In this document: positions 53,511 through 63,843 of the stretch, piece by piece
Layout: every line of letters begins with the position of its first letter
How positions within the stretch are numbered: position 1 is the first letter of the stretch
Origin: Metellina segmentata
Taxonomy: Eukaryota > Arthropoda > Arachnida > Araneae > Tetragnathidae
Direction: 5' to 3'
Assembly (NCBI GenBank): GCA_947359465.1
Contig: OX375881.1
Coordinates: 123,019,967 to 123,083,966 of the forward strand
DNA length: 64,000 nucleotides
Translations under genes and position numbers: made by a program
Notes under the pieces: generated by a model
Told to the model about the DNA's origin: nothing
Database searches by the model: none
The model's input: the letters and a program-made list of their open reading frames with translations, nothing else

Positions 53511-56500
53511 GAAACCGCAACAGCTCGTCTAAAATTCATTTTTTTTTCAATAAAATTTCATCCGATAACGCTATAGATTCAAATGAGGCGCGAGGCTCCT
53601 AGTAAACAAACAATCGCACAGTTGCCAAAACGCGGTAACAAATAACGTCTTTTTTGCGTGCCACGTAAGAGAAATATATATATATAGATACTTCGATGAG
53701 CGAAATGATTAAATTTTAGTAATGATTAAAGAAAGAGAAAGGATTTCTAGAAAGACGGTAACAGAATAACATATCATTCTAATACTAGAACCAGGATCAA
53801 AATATATGGGACATGTCACTCCTACCAACTGACTCTTCTCAAAATATTCAAACAAGTATTTTAACTTTTTGGAAGAAAAATATCGATTTTTTTAAGATGC
53901 AAGTGGTTGGTTGTGATGGTACAGTGGTAAATACATGTTTGAAAAATGGAGTCATTCGACATATCGAGCTCTTTTTAGGACGTCCTGTGCATTGGTTTAT
54001 TTGTTTATAACATACAAATGAGCTATCCAGCTACCTTTACGTCATTTGTTGTAACATTTAGAAGGGAAGACCACTGGACCAAAAGGATACAACGGAGGAA
54101 TTGAAAAACTGTTAGAATCTTGTGAAAAATTGCCTTTAACTAACTTTGAAAAAATATAAGTAACTGCCAGATATTGTCCTAGAGGATCTTAGCACTGATC
54201 AACGATACCTTTACGAAATGTACACAGGGATATCAAATCAATATATTCCATTAAGCTTATCACAAAAAGATCCAGGAAAATTGAATCATTTCAGATGGTT
54301 GACGACGACGAATTGAATTTTAAGGTTACATGTTTCAACAGAAGATCCAACCCATAACTTCAAAATATTAACAGAGTATGTTGTGAAGGTACACTCATAT
54401 GTGTGGTTTAAAATTAAAAGTCAGTCATCATGTTGGTACGGGAGTCCTCATTTTTGCCATATTTAAAAAAAAATAGAGATTTTTGCCTGATGATTTAAAA
54501 ATTGTAGTAGATATAGCTTTGCAAAGAAATGCTTATTATACCCATCCAGAAAATACTATTTAGGCAATGTTTGCTGATGATCGAAAAGAATTAAGCCTTA
54601 GAAGAATTTAAAATTAAGACAAAAAAATGAAAAGAATATTCGAGAGTTCAAAATTCCTAAGTTAAACTTCGAAGCAGACGATTACATAAATCTAATTGAA
54701 TGGCAATGGATTACATTACAGATCCACCCCTTACAGTATCTCTTTCTGATGATCAACCCAAGTCTATGATTCTAGACGTTCCAACCAATAGTAATATGTT
54801 TAACTTTCCATGCCATTCACAAGCAATAGAGTGTTGCGTTAAATTAGTGACTGAAGCATATAATACAGTATGTGGTACAGAGGCACGAGATGGATTTATT
54901 CGGTCAAGAATTGCTTCGAGATTTGCTTTGCCCAGATTCGAAACCAAAAGCCAATATCAACCACTTTTAAGCTAAACCACTTGCCAGTAACTTCAACTTA
55001 ATTTTTTAGTGTAAGCTAGTAACTAAAATTGAAATTTTTAGGGGGGGGGGTGAGTGAAACTCGATATGCAGCCACCTACTCGTGCTGAGTTCTGGGTTGT
55101 TTTCATAATTAAAAAAAACGAAGAGCAGCAAGGGGAAGCGCCCGTGTAAAAGCGTGGTCGCAATGATGAGTTTATTGTGAGGAGTGGAGACGCGTGTGAT
55201 GGTGCTCTAAAAAAAAAGGAAATTTATTTATTTTCCGGGATAATGTTAGGTGTAAAACTTTTTTTTTACACGCAGGGTCGCTCATTTCACCCACCCATGG
55301 CTTTAAATAAGATGTATTAAATTTTTTTAAATATGTTATTATTATTTTTGTGAAAACATTCGCAAAATTTTGAAATTTCAAAGTGATTTTGGCACCTGAA
55401 GATATTAATTGATTTAGCTCATATTGTGTATTATTAATAAGTATGGTAGTCCTCAACTATTCCCACCATAGGCATTTTCAATTTCCGAAATTCGTGTTTT
55501 TCACTCCACCCTAATAAACAGTGTTTGTACCCATCTATTTTTCGTGTTTGATTTATTTCTATAACACATAAAAAAGTGCAATTTTCTTCAAAAACTACAA
55601 AATTTCAATTGCGATGCGGAAACAGAAGATATTATTCGATCGAAAATATATTTTACGCCTTTGTTGTTGAACCCAGTGTGCACCTCAACCGCACTGTTAG
55701 AAAAGCAATATTGAAAAATAATTATATTTCTTACGCCGAGTAAAAATTGCCAATTTTTACCCAAATTTCCAAAATCCAATTGCGATGCGGGGGCAGAAGA
55801 TATTATCCAATCAAAAAAATATTTTTCACCGTGTTTATTGAACCCAGAGAGAACCCTTTCCGCACTATTAGAATAGCGATTAAAAAAAAAAGTGTTTTTC
55901 GCCCCACGCTACTATACATACAGACACACGTCCACAATGTTTAATATATTTTCATGAAACTTTGCATACTATGAGCACTTATCTTCATTTAGTGAATGAA
56001 CGTGGTTCTGTAAGTCTGTCTTTCTGTTCTGTGTTCGATTTTGTGCTTGTGTGTTTGAATAGGCATCCCTTGAATTGTGTTCCATATATTTGAGTACAAT
56101 GTACTTTATTTTTTACATCATATATTAGTTTAGTGAAGGCAATATTAAACGTTTCTTTATTTTCATACTTAGGGAAATTAAATGCTAAAACACCTGAGTA
56201 AGTATACTTAGCACAACCATAATTTGGTAGTTTGGGAAAAATTGGAATATATATGTTGAGTATTACGATTTCTTGTATTACTTTACCGTTACAGCTAAAA
56301 GAGCAATCATGTTTCCAAAAAATTATTTTTTATGAAATTTCTACTCTGATACTTCATTTATTTAAAGTCTTTTTTTTTTGTTATTTGGGCAATGTCCGAT
56401 TGTTTGGGACAAACGACATTTTTCAACTTACGGGAATGAAACGGAAATTCGTGTTGTATGATAGCTTGCAGTGTGTCGCAACCTTTGGAGCCTTCTCAGT

Positions 56501-57637
56501 GTTGATCCTTTGCCGTCGCTAGTGATCTGATGTTTTGTCTTCGGCATAAGTGTCAGTGACGTCATAAGTACTCAGAGCGCGTGGAGATATTCACGAACTG
56601 AAACTTTAAGCAGACGCTCGTGTGATCTCTTCAAGTGCGGAACTCTAAAATATTTTGAATTTTACACATCCATTTTATCTAACTTGTCGGGAGCCCTATG
56701 TAAGTTCATTTCATTAAATTATATTTGTTAAATTAATTGTTCTTCATTCTCTCCTGAAATTAACTTTAAGAAACAACTCCAAGTAGAAGCAGAAAGAAAA
56801 ACTGGTAGTTTTTAACTTGAATGATCTGCTATACATTGATATTCTTTCTTTCTTTTAGTTGCAAGTGGCAACTGTGCAAGATCAAGATATAAAAAAAAAA
56901 AGAATCACGAATTAATATCATTAAAACAACTTTTTTTCCGACCAGTTGTGTTTTATTTTATTTTATTTCGGTGTTTTCTTTTGTTTTCTGTTTTTAATAG
57001 TTATTACTTTAATAAATTGTATTTCCTGTTTATCACAAGCACCACAGCTACAAAGTATTCGACTTAAAGTGGCAGGTAAGTCAGAGTAAAGCAAATTTTA
57101 AGTTCAACTATGCCGTTATTGAAACAATATTAATGTTAAATAAATCCCAACAAGAACTTTTGAAACATTAAAATATTATTTGTCACAATGACAGTAGAAG
57201 ATTGCGAAATTTGACAGTGTCTCATGCCTGATGCAATAGTGCCACAAGTAAAAAAATACTGTTTTGTTGACTATGAAGGCAAGAGCCTTAAATCGTCCTT
57301 TTTATTAATTGAGTTGAACATGAAGAGAACTTAAGACCAGGAATTCCAAATCTCCCTCAAAATCATCTTTTGTAGTAACCTTAGTGTCACCTTTTGTCAT
57401 TTTGGAGCTTTATCATACAGCAAGGGTGCGATGTATGTGAAATGTGTTACATAAATGGATATTCTTATGTAGGATTTGTGTCCAAAGTAAGTTGTAGAAA
57501 TAAAGATGGCGAAAGAATTTAAAATATTAATTTATTCTACGAATGACATAAGTAACTATATCAATCTAATTATTAAAGCATTCTCTTCCATCTAGAGTTA
57601 ATCAATTCAAACCGCGTAAGGTCGGGTATTTTGCTAG

Positions 57638-58364
57638 TATATGATATAATACCGAGTTTTAATTAAACCGACGTGATCCAGCAATCAGAACTAGAACCAG
57701 CAAAACCAGAACCTATCAATAAATTTTCGAAAAATTGAAGCGTTAAAAAATAAAAGACATGAAGTTACACAATTATTTTGATATCCTCAAGAATAAACAC
57801 ATTTTATACTTAAAAATTAACAAATTATTCTAATAATTCGCAGTCTGAGGTTTCGAGAACTCAGGAAGTGAAAAAGCGACTTATTATTAATAGGTTTAAT
57901 TGTTAACATTTGGGTTCTACTAAACGAAAGCTTTGTTGAAATTAACTTATTTTTATGAATTCTATCACACCACCATAAAAATTAGAAGAGTGTTATTCGA
58001 TGTGTGTTTTAAAGTCGGTTACAAACAATAAATGCTGAATAAATAAATTATTAATTGTATATTAAACGCTTGGAAAAGTTCCTGACGTGTATGACATAAA
58101 ATAAAAAGTTTTTATCTAGGAAAATAATACTACGAAATAAATTATTTTCTCCTTATATCCTAAAATAATGTATGCTAATAATAACGATAAAATAATGTAA
58201 TCCTGTAAAAAACTAATCAAGAAAATTATTATTTTTTTTCCAATTTAAATCTTCTATTTAAAAGGTTATTTTCAGAAGTGACTCTCACCTGTCATCAATT
58301 TAGTTTTTTAATCTTTGTGAAGCTAATTTCATAAACTCTTTTCTTTCCAATATCCTTGTAACGC
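57638..58364. other. No feature recognised
   Basis: AT-rich spacer between Helitron C and the SINE cluster. Confidence 0.4.
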
Positions 58365-58665
58365 ATGGGCCGCGGAAGCCCAGTTGGTAGAATAACGGAT
58401 TAGCAACCGGAGGGTTGCGTTTTTGAATCGAACAGAAAACCATCGAGTACAAAGGGGGGGGGGGGGCTGGTTCACGTTAAATCTGCCGTGTCCTCAAATT
58501 TCCACATGTCGACGCGGTGTGGAACTTCGAAGAGTGGGGTTCCAGTTTATATGTGACCCCGTCATCCGAACTGCGTGATGCTGTCTCTTAGGGTTTCATC
58601 TCAGACCGTCATCAATAACCCGTTGTGTTGCTGCAAACTAACGTCAATTAATTACCTAACTACTA
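58365..58665 (+). mobile_element. tRNA-derived SINE, full length
   Basis: Head GGGCCGCGGAAGCCCAGTTGG-type sequence, AACGGATTAGCAACCGGAGG, GTACAAAGG with an expanded G run, body GAAGAGTGGGGTTCC, CCCCGTCATCC, and 3' end TAACGTCAATTAATTA. Confidence 0.86.
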
Positions 58666-58984
58666 ACATTTACTTCATTTTAGTATTCCCAGACCTTGCC
58701 GAAGAGAGGGAGCGAAAATCAACTTTTGAACTTGATATACAAATGTAAAATCCTGGACAATGTATTAAAGTATTCACAAGTCCTTTTGTGTGACCCGCTA
58801 ACCTGTTAGCAGGCTGTAAAAGGAGCACGAACACTTGATTTGGCAGACTACGATTTGGAATTCCTATCTTGGCATGGACATATCTAGTCGTTCTAAATGT
58901 ACCGTAAGTACTTATCCGTTTAACCCTAGTTTAAAAAAATACGACGATAGAATTTAAAAACAAACTATTAGGAATGTAGGTATT
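58666..58984. other. No feature recognised
   Basis: Short spacer between SINE copies. Confidence 0.4.
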
Positions 58985-59150
58985 TCCATTAACGTCGCAC
59001 TGAGCCAATATTGCGGGCTACTGGCTACGGTCCGGGATCAACCACCGAAAGGAAAGAACCGAGAAAAACGCCACGTAATTTTCAACCTAGGTCTGATGAC
59101 AAGGTCACTCCCGAGTTGGTATCCCACTCACCAAAAACAAACCATAAGGC
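58985..59150 (-). mobile_element. SINE 3' part (minus strand)
   Basis: CATTAACGTCGCACTGAGCC, CTACGGTCCGGGATCAACC, GAAAGGAAAGAACCGAG and GTCTGATGACAAGGTCAC are the reverse complement of the family body. Head missing. Confidence 0.82.
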
Positions 59151-59619
59151 CCCGAGTACACATCCGATTTTTCAACGTGCGGCGCCGCTGCCGCAACGCA
59201 AGTGCGGTTTGAGATACATTAGATTCAATGGAGCAGTGCACACATGCCTCCAGCGCTGCTTGAGTCTCCGTTTTTAAGTACCTTGTTTTCATTAAGAAAT
59301 GGAATATAAATAATAATAATAATAATTGGTTGTTTCCAGTAACGTCTATTTTGTTTCAAATATATACTTTTTTTTACACCAAGTAAGCGAAATAAACACG
59401 TTTTCTTCGATAGAATATGTATCGAAAATGGGGCGAAATGAGTTCGTGCGTCATTTCACGATTATGTGTGCATAGTTGGGCTTCGGTGCCGGAGTGTTGA
59501 AAAACCGGATGTGTGCACCGGTTCTAAGTGTTCCTTTTGATAATTAAAGCGTTTAACATTACTAAGTTAATTATTTGAAAAGTACTTTAAGTCTATGACC
59601 TTCCTACAGATAATAACGT
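59151..59619. other. No gene recognised
   Basis: Contains CCGATTTTTCAACGTGCGGC (59163-) and, inverted, GTTGAAAAACCGGATGTGTG (about 59497-59516), which hints at the inverted ends of a small element of about 360 bp between 59150 and 59525. A short TAA microsatellite lies near 59310. Confidence 0.4.
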
Positions 59620-59910
59620 CCACGGTCACCCGCTTGGAAAAGTATCGAATTAGCAACCGAAAGGTTGTGATTTCGATACTCGATACAAAAGACCGTCATG
59701 TATTTCCGGGCAGATTCACTTGAAATAGAATCTGCCCTGGCCTATCACGTATTCACGCTGGTGTGGAAGTTTGATGAATGCGGCTTCAGCTCTCAGGTGT
59801 CTTTGTCATCTCACCTGAGTTCAAAATTAACAGGTGTTTTCCTTAAATCCTTCCCGGACAGCCGCTAATTGCCCGTTGTGTTGCTTTGATGCGACGCTCA
59901 TTCTATTATC
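59620..59910 (+). mobile_element. tRNA-derived SINE, full length
   Basis: CGAATTAGCAACCGAAAGGTTG head, a GATACAAAAGACCGTC linker, ACGCTGGTGTGGAAGTTTGA, CTTTGTCATCTCACC, TCCCGGACAGCCGCTAATTG and CCGTTGTGTTGCTTTGATGC. Confidence 0.83.
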
Positions 59911-59969
59911 TATCTATCCACTATCTACAACTAGGTATTGAAAAAAGTGAAGTAGGTAAGTAAGTATTT

Positions 59970-60180
59970 GATTATCGTTGCACTGGAGCTACACAACGGC
60001 CTTTTGGCAAAGGTACGGGATCAACCACCGAAAGGAAAGATTCGAGGACTCCACGTTATTTTGAACCAAGGTCAGATGACGAGGTCACACCTGTGCTGGC
60101 ACCCTACTCTCGAAACTTCTGAACCACAAGAGCGGGATGACATTGGATGCCGCGCCAGATTTAACGTACACTATTAACGT
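59970..60180 (-). mobile_element. SINE, 3' two thirds (minus strand)
   Basis: GCACTGGAGCTACACAACGG, GGGATCAACCACCGAAAGG, AGATTCGAGGACTCCACG, GTCAGATGACGAGGTCACAC and GCCAGATTTAACGTACA follow the reverse complement of the family. Confidence 0.84.
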
Positions 60181-61088
60181 CCAATCGGTGTACCGCGGAC
60201 CGTAAAATTAATTGCAAAATTAAATATATTAATTTTCACAGACGAAATTATGAAGCCTAACAAAGCGAAAGCTCCAAAAGAGGATCGCCGGTCTATCATA
60301 GTCACAAGCTTTAAGCAGAAATATCAATTGAGTTATACAGAAAAGAGAATTGAATGACACAGAAAAGAGGATTGAATAACACAGAAAAGAAAATTGGTGT
60401 TACACTTATTGCATGAAATATATATCTCATTTCTAATGTTTATACTCCCGAAGGGAGATATCTTTCGAAAGCAGCTGCTTTTTGTTGGGAAACACGAGAT
60501 TTGCAGTTGTTTGCTCAAAGACTTACATCAGGCAAGAACAAGGACCAAAGCAAAGAAGCTTTCACTTTTTCGAAGCGAAATATATATTTGATTTTTTTTT
60601 TCGCATGGCTTAAGATGTAATCTCAGATGAAAGTATTGACGTATGTTTTATCTTAAAAGGCAATTAAGCAGCATTTCTTCAGTGGTCCCTTAAACATAAG
60701 CTCCGTTACCAAGAGGTTTATGCTATATGGAATCTCATAACATTCGTGTTGTTTTGTCACCGTTTCAACAGACGTTTTGTTATTGATATATTCAATAAAT
60801 CCTTTCGTTTACATTATACAGAGTGGCCAAAAAAAATGTATTTCTGGCAACTGCAGCTAAATCTAATAAACGGAATGCAATCATATTCGGCATTAAGATT
60901 TAAGAAGACCTGGAGTTGAATTCCACGGGAAAAAATCAGGTAGGCACATTTAAGGTTTAGTTCGGGTAAACGTTTGGGCGGAATACCTGGTAGTGGGTCG
61001 CTGGTGAAATGGAAAAGGCGGGTATTCGTTTGACACTTAATGACATTAATGTTTCAGTAAGCTCTAGATTTCCATACTTATAGTTCTC
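60181..61088. other. No gene; two small repeat signals
   Basis: 60340-60400 carries three imperfect 22-23-bp units of ACACAGAAAAGAGGATTGAAT. At 60823 the sequence ATACAGAGTGGCCAAAAAAA resembles a mariner terminus after TA, but no partner end was found. Confidence 0.4.
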
Positions 61089-61349
61089 GTTTACCTTGTT
61101 TACGACTAATATGCCGCAATTTAACTTTAGTGTGATATTTTAGTATCATAACGAAATCTTCGACATATCATAATTTTCCACTCCCCACAACTAGCACACA
61201 AATGCACAAATGATTTTAACGTTTACCTTGTTTACGACTAATGTGCCGCAATTTAACTTTAGTGTGATATTTTGATATCATAACTAAATCTTCGATATAT
61301 CATCATTTTCCACTCCCCACAACTTGCACACAAATGCACAAATCATTAT
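61089..61349. repeat. Two-copy direct duplication, period 132 bp
   Basis: GTTTACCTTGTTTACGACTA begins at 61089 and again at 61221. The copies continue in parallel through CGCAATTTAACTTTAGTGTG and CCACTCCCCACAACT to CACAAATGCACAAATSATT, with a few substitutions. Non-coding. Confidence 0.88.
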
Positions 61350-61475
61350 AACTGTCAACTATTCGAATGCAACTGTAGAACTTGTTGTTCTCTTCAATTT
61401 AAGCAGGCACTCAGTACGAACCGTCAATTAGAACTGAAATTACAAGGGTTTTAACAGGTCGACGTTGTGACGTTA

Positions 61476-61955
61476 TGCCCAGCCAAACATAGAATATTTT
61501 TAGAATAAAAATATATTTATTATATCTTGGATAGATAAAATATTACTTTACACTTTTTACATGAAGGAATCCAGTTTCAAAACTGAGGAGAGTGAAAATC
61601 ATCACTCGTTTAGATGCACAGAGATCTATCACAGATCATACGAAAGAGGCACACCGTACGCTCTCTCCAGAAGTCCAGAAAGTCTATTGCAGTCCCTTCT
61701 TATAGCCGACACTACAGCTGGGGAGAAATTCCTTCTCGTTAGGGTACGGATCAAAGGAACCGACTGGCTCGTTTGTCGGTCAGTCCAAAAATGTCCGGAC
61801 TTGCAGACACATTCCGTTCCCACGAGATACTACCTACGGGGTTGAACAGCGTAGAATACCAGAGATGGTCCACAAAGAAGTGGCCTGCTTCAATAGAATC
61901 CTTTCCCACGGGTTTCCCTCTACAATAACCCTTAAAGGGTGTGGATCTCACCACA
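61476..61955 (-). repeat. Probable 3' LTR of the Gypsy remnant
   Basis: TG...CA termini in the expected position after a polypurine tract. The far end is an estimate because there is no second LTR to compare. Confidence 0.55.
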
Positions 61956-62164
61956 ACTCCCCCACACATAGATAATAATTAAGGGTTACCTTGGTGAGAT
62001 ATCCGGACCATAAATTTCGCCCTCCCCTGAGATCTGAGGCAGGCAGCATTATGACTTAACTACACACGTACAATTTTTCAAATATGCATATACATACAAA
62101 TTAACATAATCCCTAGGTTATAGCAAAGAACATATTCAATACAACAAGCTCAGTTTAAAGACAC

Positions 62165-62735
62165 AGTAAATAAATATTTTTACAGGTACAGAAATCATAA
62201 AGCCTCACAAATTATGGGCACTAGCTTCATGGAAGCCTTTTTTTGTCAAAGGCCTTTCCCGCTCGTTGGCAAGAATCTTACGAATGTACATATTCGTCGA
62301 TGTCTTTGTGACACCCCGGCCAGAAGAAATTCCGTGCCAATCGGTCACGTGACTTCGTCACTCCCAATTGTGAAGCCCCCACATTGTGACATAATTCCTT
62401 CAATCTTTCCCGAAATACTTTAGGAACAACAATTAGTTTACGCTCTTCCTCCAAGTGCGTGTTTTGTATTCGGTACAGAATCCCGTTTTCAACAGAAAAG
62501 AGATTCGATCCTACCCCTTCTTTTCTCTTTAGTCCTTCCCAAATGGCCTGAAGACTGCTGCAATCCATTTGTAACTTCCCCAACTCTCCCAGGTCACTAG
62601 TCAACTTTTCATCCCCCGTTCCAGAGTCCTGGTTCAATTGTAGAAACCGTTGTTCACAGTCGGGAATATCGCTGTTAATGATTGCCGGGTCGTCCTCTTG
62701 ACGTGTCCCCTTTTTTCTCACAGTAGACGATTGTA
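62165..62735 (-). pseudogene. Gypsy integrase N-terminal fragment
   Basis: Minus-strand text reads GILYRIQNTHLEEERKLIVV, then a region like the HHCC zinc-binding domain (LCHNVGASQLGVTKSRDRLA, NFFWPGCHKDIDEYV), a TAA where a Cys is expected, and DSCQRAGKAFDKK, followed after a frame change by MKLVPIICEA near 62200. The RNase H-integrase linker precedes it, up to about 62735. The first zinc His of the GHLG block is replaced. Catalytic Asp and Glu residues are missing. Confidence 0.8.
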
Positions 62736-62890
62736 AAGGCTTGTGTCCACGAGTGAGAAAACTTGCGCGAGTTTCCTGCGAGATCCGATCTCGCACGTGT
62801 ACACAGCCTTGCAAGTCCCCAGGCGAGAAATTCTCAGATCTCGCAGCAACGCTCGCGCGAGACATAAAATTTCCCGTGTACACAAGCTGT
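62736..62890. mobile_element. GC-rich inverted-repeat block (MITE or transposon end)
   Basis: AGGCTTGTGTCCACGAG near 62736 is inverted as CCCGTGTACACAAGCTG near 62872-62888. A perfect 19-base palindrome, TGCGAGATCCGATCTCGCA, lies at 62777-62795, and GCGAGA/TCTCGC motifs repeat. It interrupts the Gypsy remnant. Target duplication not resolved; the GGCTTGTGT ends recall PIF/Harbinger-type elements. Confidence 0.45.
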
Positions 62891-62959
62891 GCGATTTTTC
62901 TCGCCGAGTTCCAGTCAGTTGGAAATATTTTCTCTTGTTGCTGCGAGTTTTCGGCCGCT

Positions 62960-63166
62960 AAAAGGACTTCCATATCTGTTTTCAATGAATTGTTCGTGTG
63001 GGGATCTTGTTGGAAACTACAAAGGGCCAACCTGAATTATGTAATCCGAATCCAAGAAAAACTGTATTGGTGCGGATTCCGTCCACGATGGGCCTATTAT
63101 GCAGCAATGATGTTTCTTGTGCCATTCATGATGCCCAAAGAAGCGATAAATACAGATGACAGAGTG
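62960..63166 (+). CDS. Possible exon, unidentified
   Basis: The plus frame that is open from 62741 continues here as ELFVWGSCWKLQRANLNYVI and ends at 63166 just before a strong splice-donor-like GTAAGT (63167-63172). No domain is recognised, and no start codon can be fixed. It could be an exon of a transposon gene or chance. Confidence 0.2.
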
Positions 63167-63193
63167 GTAAGTTTTGTGTTTTATTTTTTGTAA

Positions 63194-63843
63194 ACTAGGT
63201 TATAATTGTTTTGGTCATCGCTCTCTTTTCAAAGTTATTTTTATCACCCCATCAGTCTTATCAAATTTTATAGAAAAAAGTTTTTTTAAGTAAAGAAATT
63301 TATGACAAAATTTTTTGAATGATCCATTGAAATAAGTTTGTTCAATTTTTTTTCGTTCACTAATATATTTATCACAGCTTGAGTTTGCTATCTTTTTAAT
63401 GGAATCAATTTTTTGTGCTATTTACAACATTTTTCATGTCAATACCTGAATTGTTACACTAAATAATTACTTAAGTAAATAAACTGAAAATCACAAAGGA
63501 GGACTTATGTCAAATAATAGAATACCAGAAGAATCGTATACAAAAATTGATGTAGGTAATACATTCAGGGCTGTCTAAATTTCACTTATTCATAAAAGCA
63601 AAATTTGACGAGACGAAGAAATGAAAGATAAAAAATAATAATTTAACAGAAAGAATCTTTAAACTTTTTGGTACATCTGTCTTGGCAGCAAAACCAATTA
63701 TTCTTTTGGTCAAATTCATGCCTCAAAAGTAATAATTTGTCTATAAAATTAAATTAGCTAGAATAGCTGTTTTAAGATATAGTTTAAAATGGTCGAAATA
63801 TGAACAATGACTGTATGCTTAATCGTGTTCATTAAAATTTCAG
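63194..63843. other. AT-rich stretch, possible intron
   Basis: No features. It would be intronic if the donor at 63167 and an acceptor-like ATTTCAG at 63837-63843 are used. Confidence 0.3.

Larger units (their letters stand above)
51880..54975 (+). pseudogene. Divergent hAT-like transposase of the inner element (degenerate)
   Basis: Recognisable blocks in order: RSVDVSPMFGMAEIMKPNML (51915-51980); ILIKELKGLWVKSSIPTV (about 52060-52120); a Cys-containing KCKNFLSC segment, then ERAFLTDQRTFREMVIGNVD (52330-52395); CDRTDVSDRSAAILRNAAL (52635-52690) and DRSKTRREG; VVGCDGTVVNT and RPVHWFICL followed by HTNEL (53905-54030); LEDLSTDQRYLYEMYTG and HFRWLTTTN (54175-54315); and the C-terminal RDGFIRSRIASRFALPRFET block (54880-54945). 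GCDGT followed by CL-x-H is compatible with the Asp and CxxH pair of hAT enzymes. Many stops and frameshifts, plus two insertions (52850-52948 and 53317-53510). Confidence 0.75.
51188..55513 (+). mobile_element. 8-bp-TSD DNA transposon (inner), hAT-like
   Basis: TAGGGTGGAGCGAAAAACAC at 51188 and its inverted counterpart TAGGGTGGAGTGAAAAACAC from 55513, with ATAAACAG duplicated outside (51180-51187 and 55514-55521). The inverted repeats extend about 290 bp (through the GGTGGGTGAAATGA region near 51405 and its partner near 55290). 4326 bp, carrying most of a transposase in decayed form. The termini are close relatives of the outer element's termini, and the encoded proteins are homologous. Confidence 0.88.
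49665..55911. mobile_element. 8-bp-TSD DNA transposon (outer), hAT-like, with long inverted repeats
   Basis: The ends are TAGGGTGGGCCGAAAAACAC at 49665 and, inverted, TAGCGTGGGGCGAAAAACAC from 55911. CTATACAT is duplicated directly outside (49657-49664 and 55912-55919). The inverted repeats run for roughly 330 bp (49665 to about 49995; about 55575 to 55911), and each contains two related units of about 180 bp. It keeps a C-terminal transposase fragment (50348-51040). Without its own insertion (51188-55513) it is about 1.9 kb, so it is internally deleted. The 8-bp duplication and TAGGG ends fit hAT; the protein is divergent. Confidence 0.85.
49484..57637 (+). mobile_element. Helitron copy C, split by nested transposons
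   Basis: Begins TCTATAAATAAAAATGGAG (after A) and ends GGTATTTTGCTAG at 57637 (before T). The Helitron parts proper are 49484-49664 and 55912-57637, and they match copy B block for block. Removing the insertion gives about 1.9 kb. It is interrupted at a CCCTATACA site by an element with an 8-bp target duplication. No Rep/helicase gene. Confidence 0.87.
61476..62735 (-). mobile_element. Gypsy remnant: 3' LTR plus integrase piece
   Basis: On the minus strand a purine tract (GTGGGGGAG, 61957-61966) directly precedes TGTGGTGAGATCC, the start of a probable LTR of about 480 bp that ends ...CTGGGCA near 61476. AT-rich AATAAA-type signals occur inside. The integrase fragment (62165-62700) lies upstream in the same orientation. 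The two are far closer than in an intact element, so most of the integrase core is deleted. The partner LTR is absent from the window. Confidence 0.7.

Noticed and set aside
59011..59277. 88-codon plus frame as a gene
   Set aside because: Most of it is antisense to a SINE copy; the rest is the putative small inverted element.
60823..60842. A complete mariner starting with ACAGAGTGGCC
   Set aside because: No inverted partner end or transposase text was found downstream; kept only as a possible remnant.
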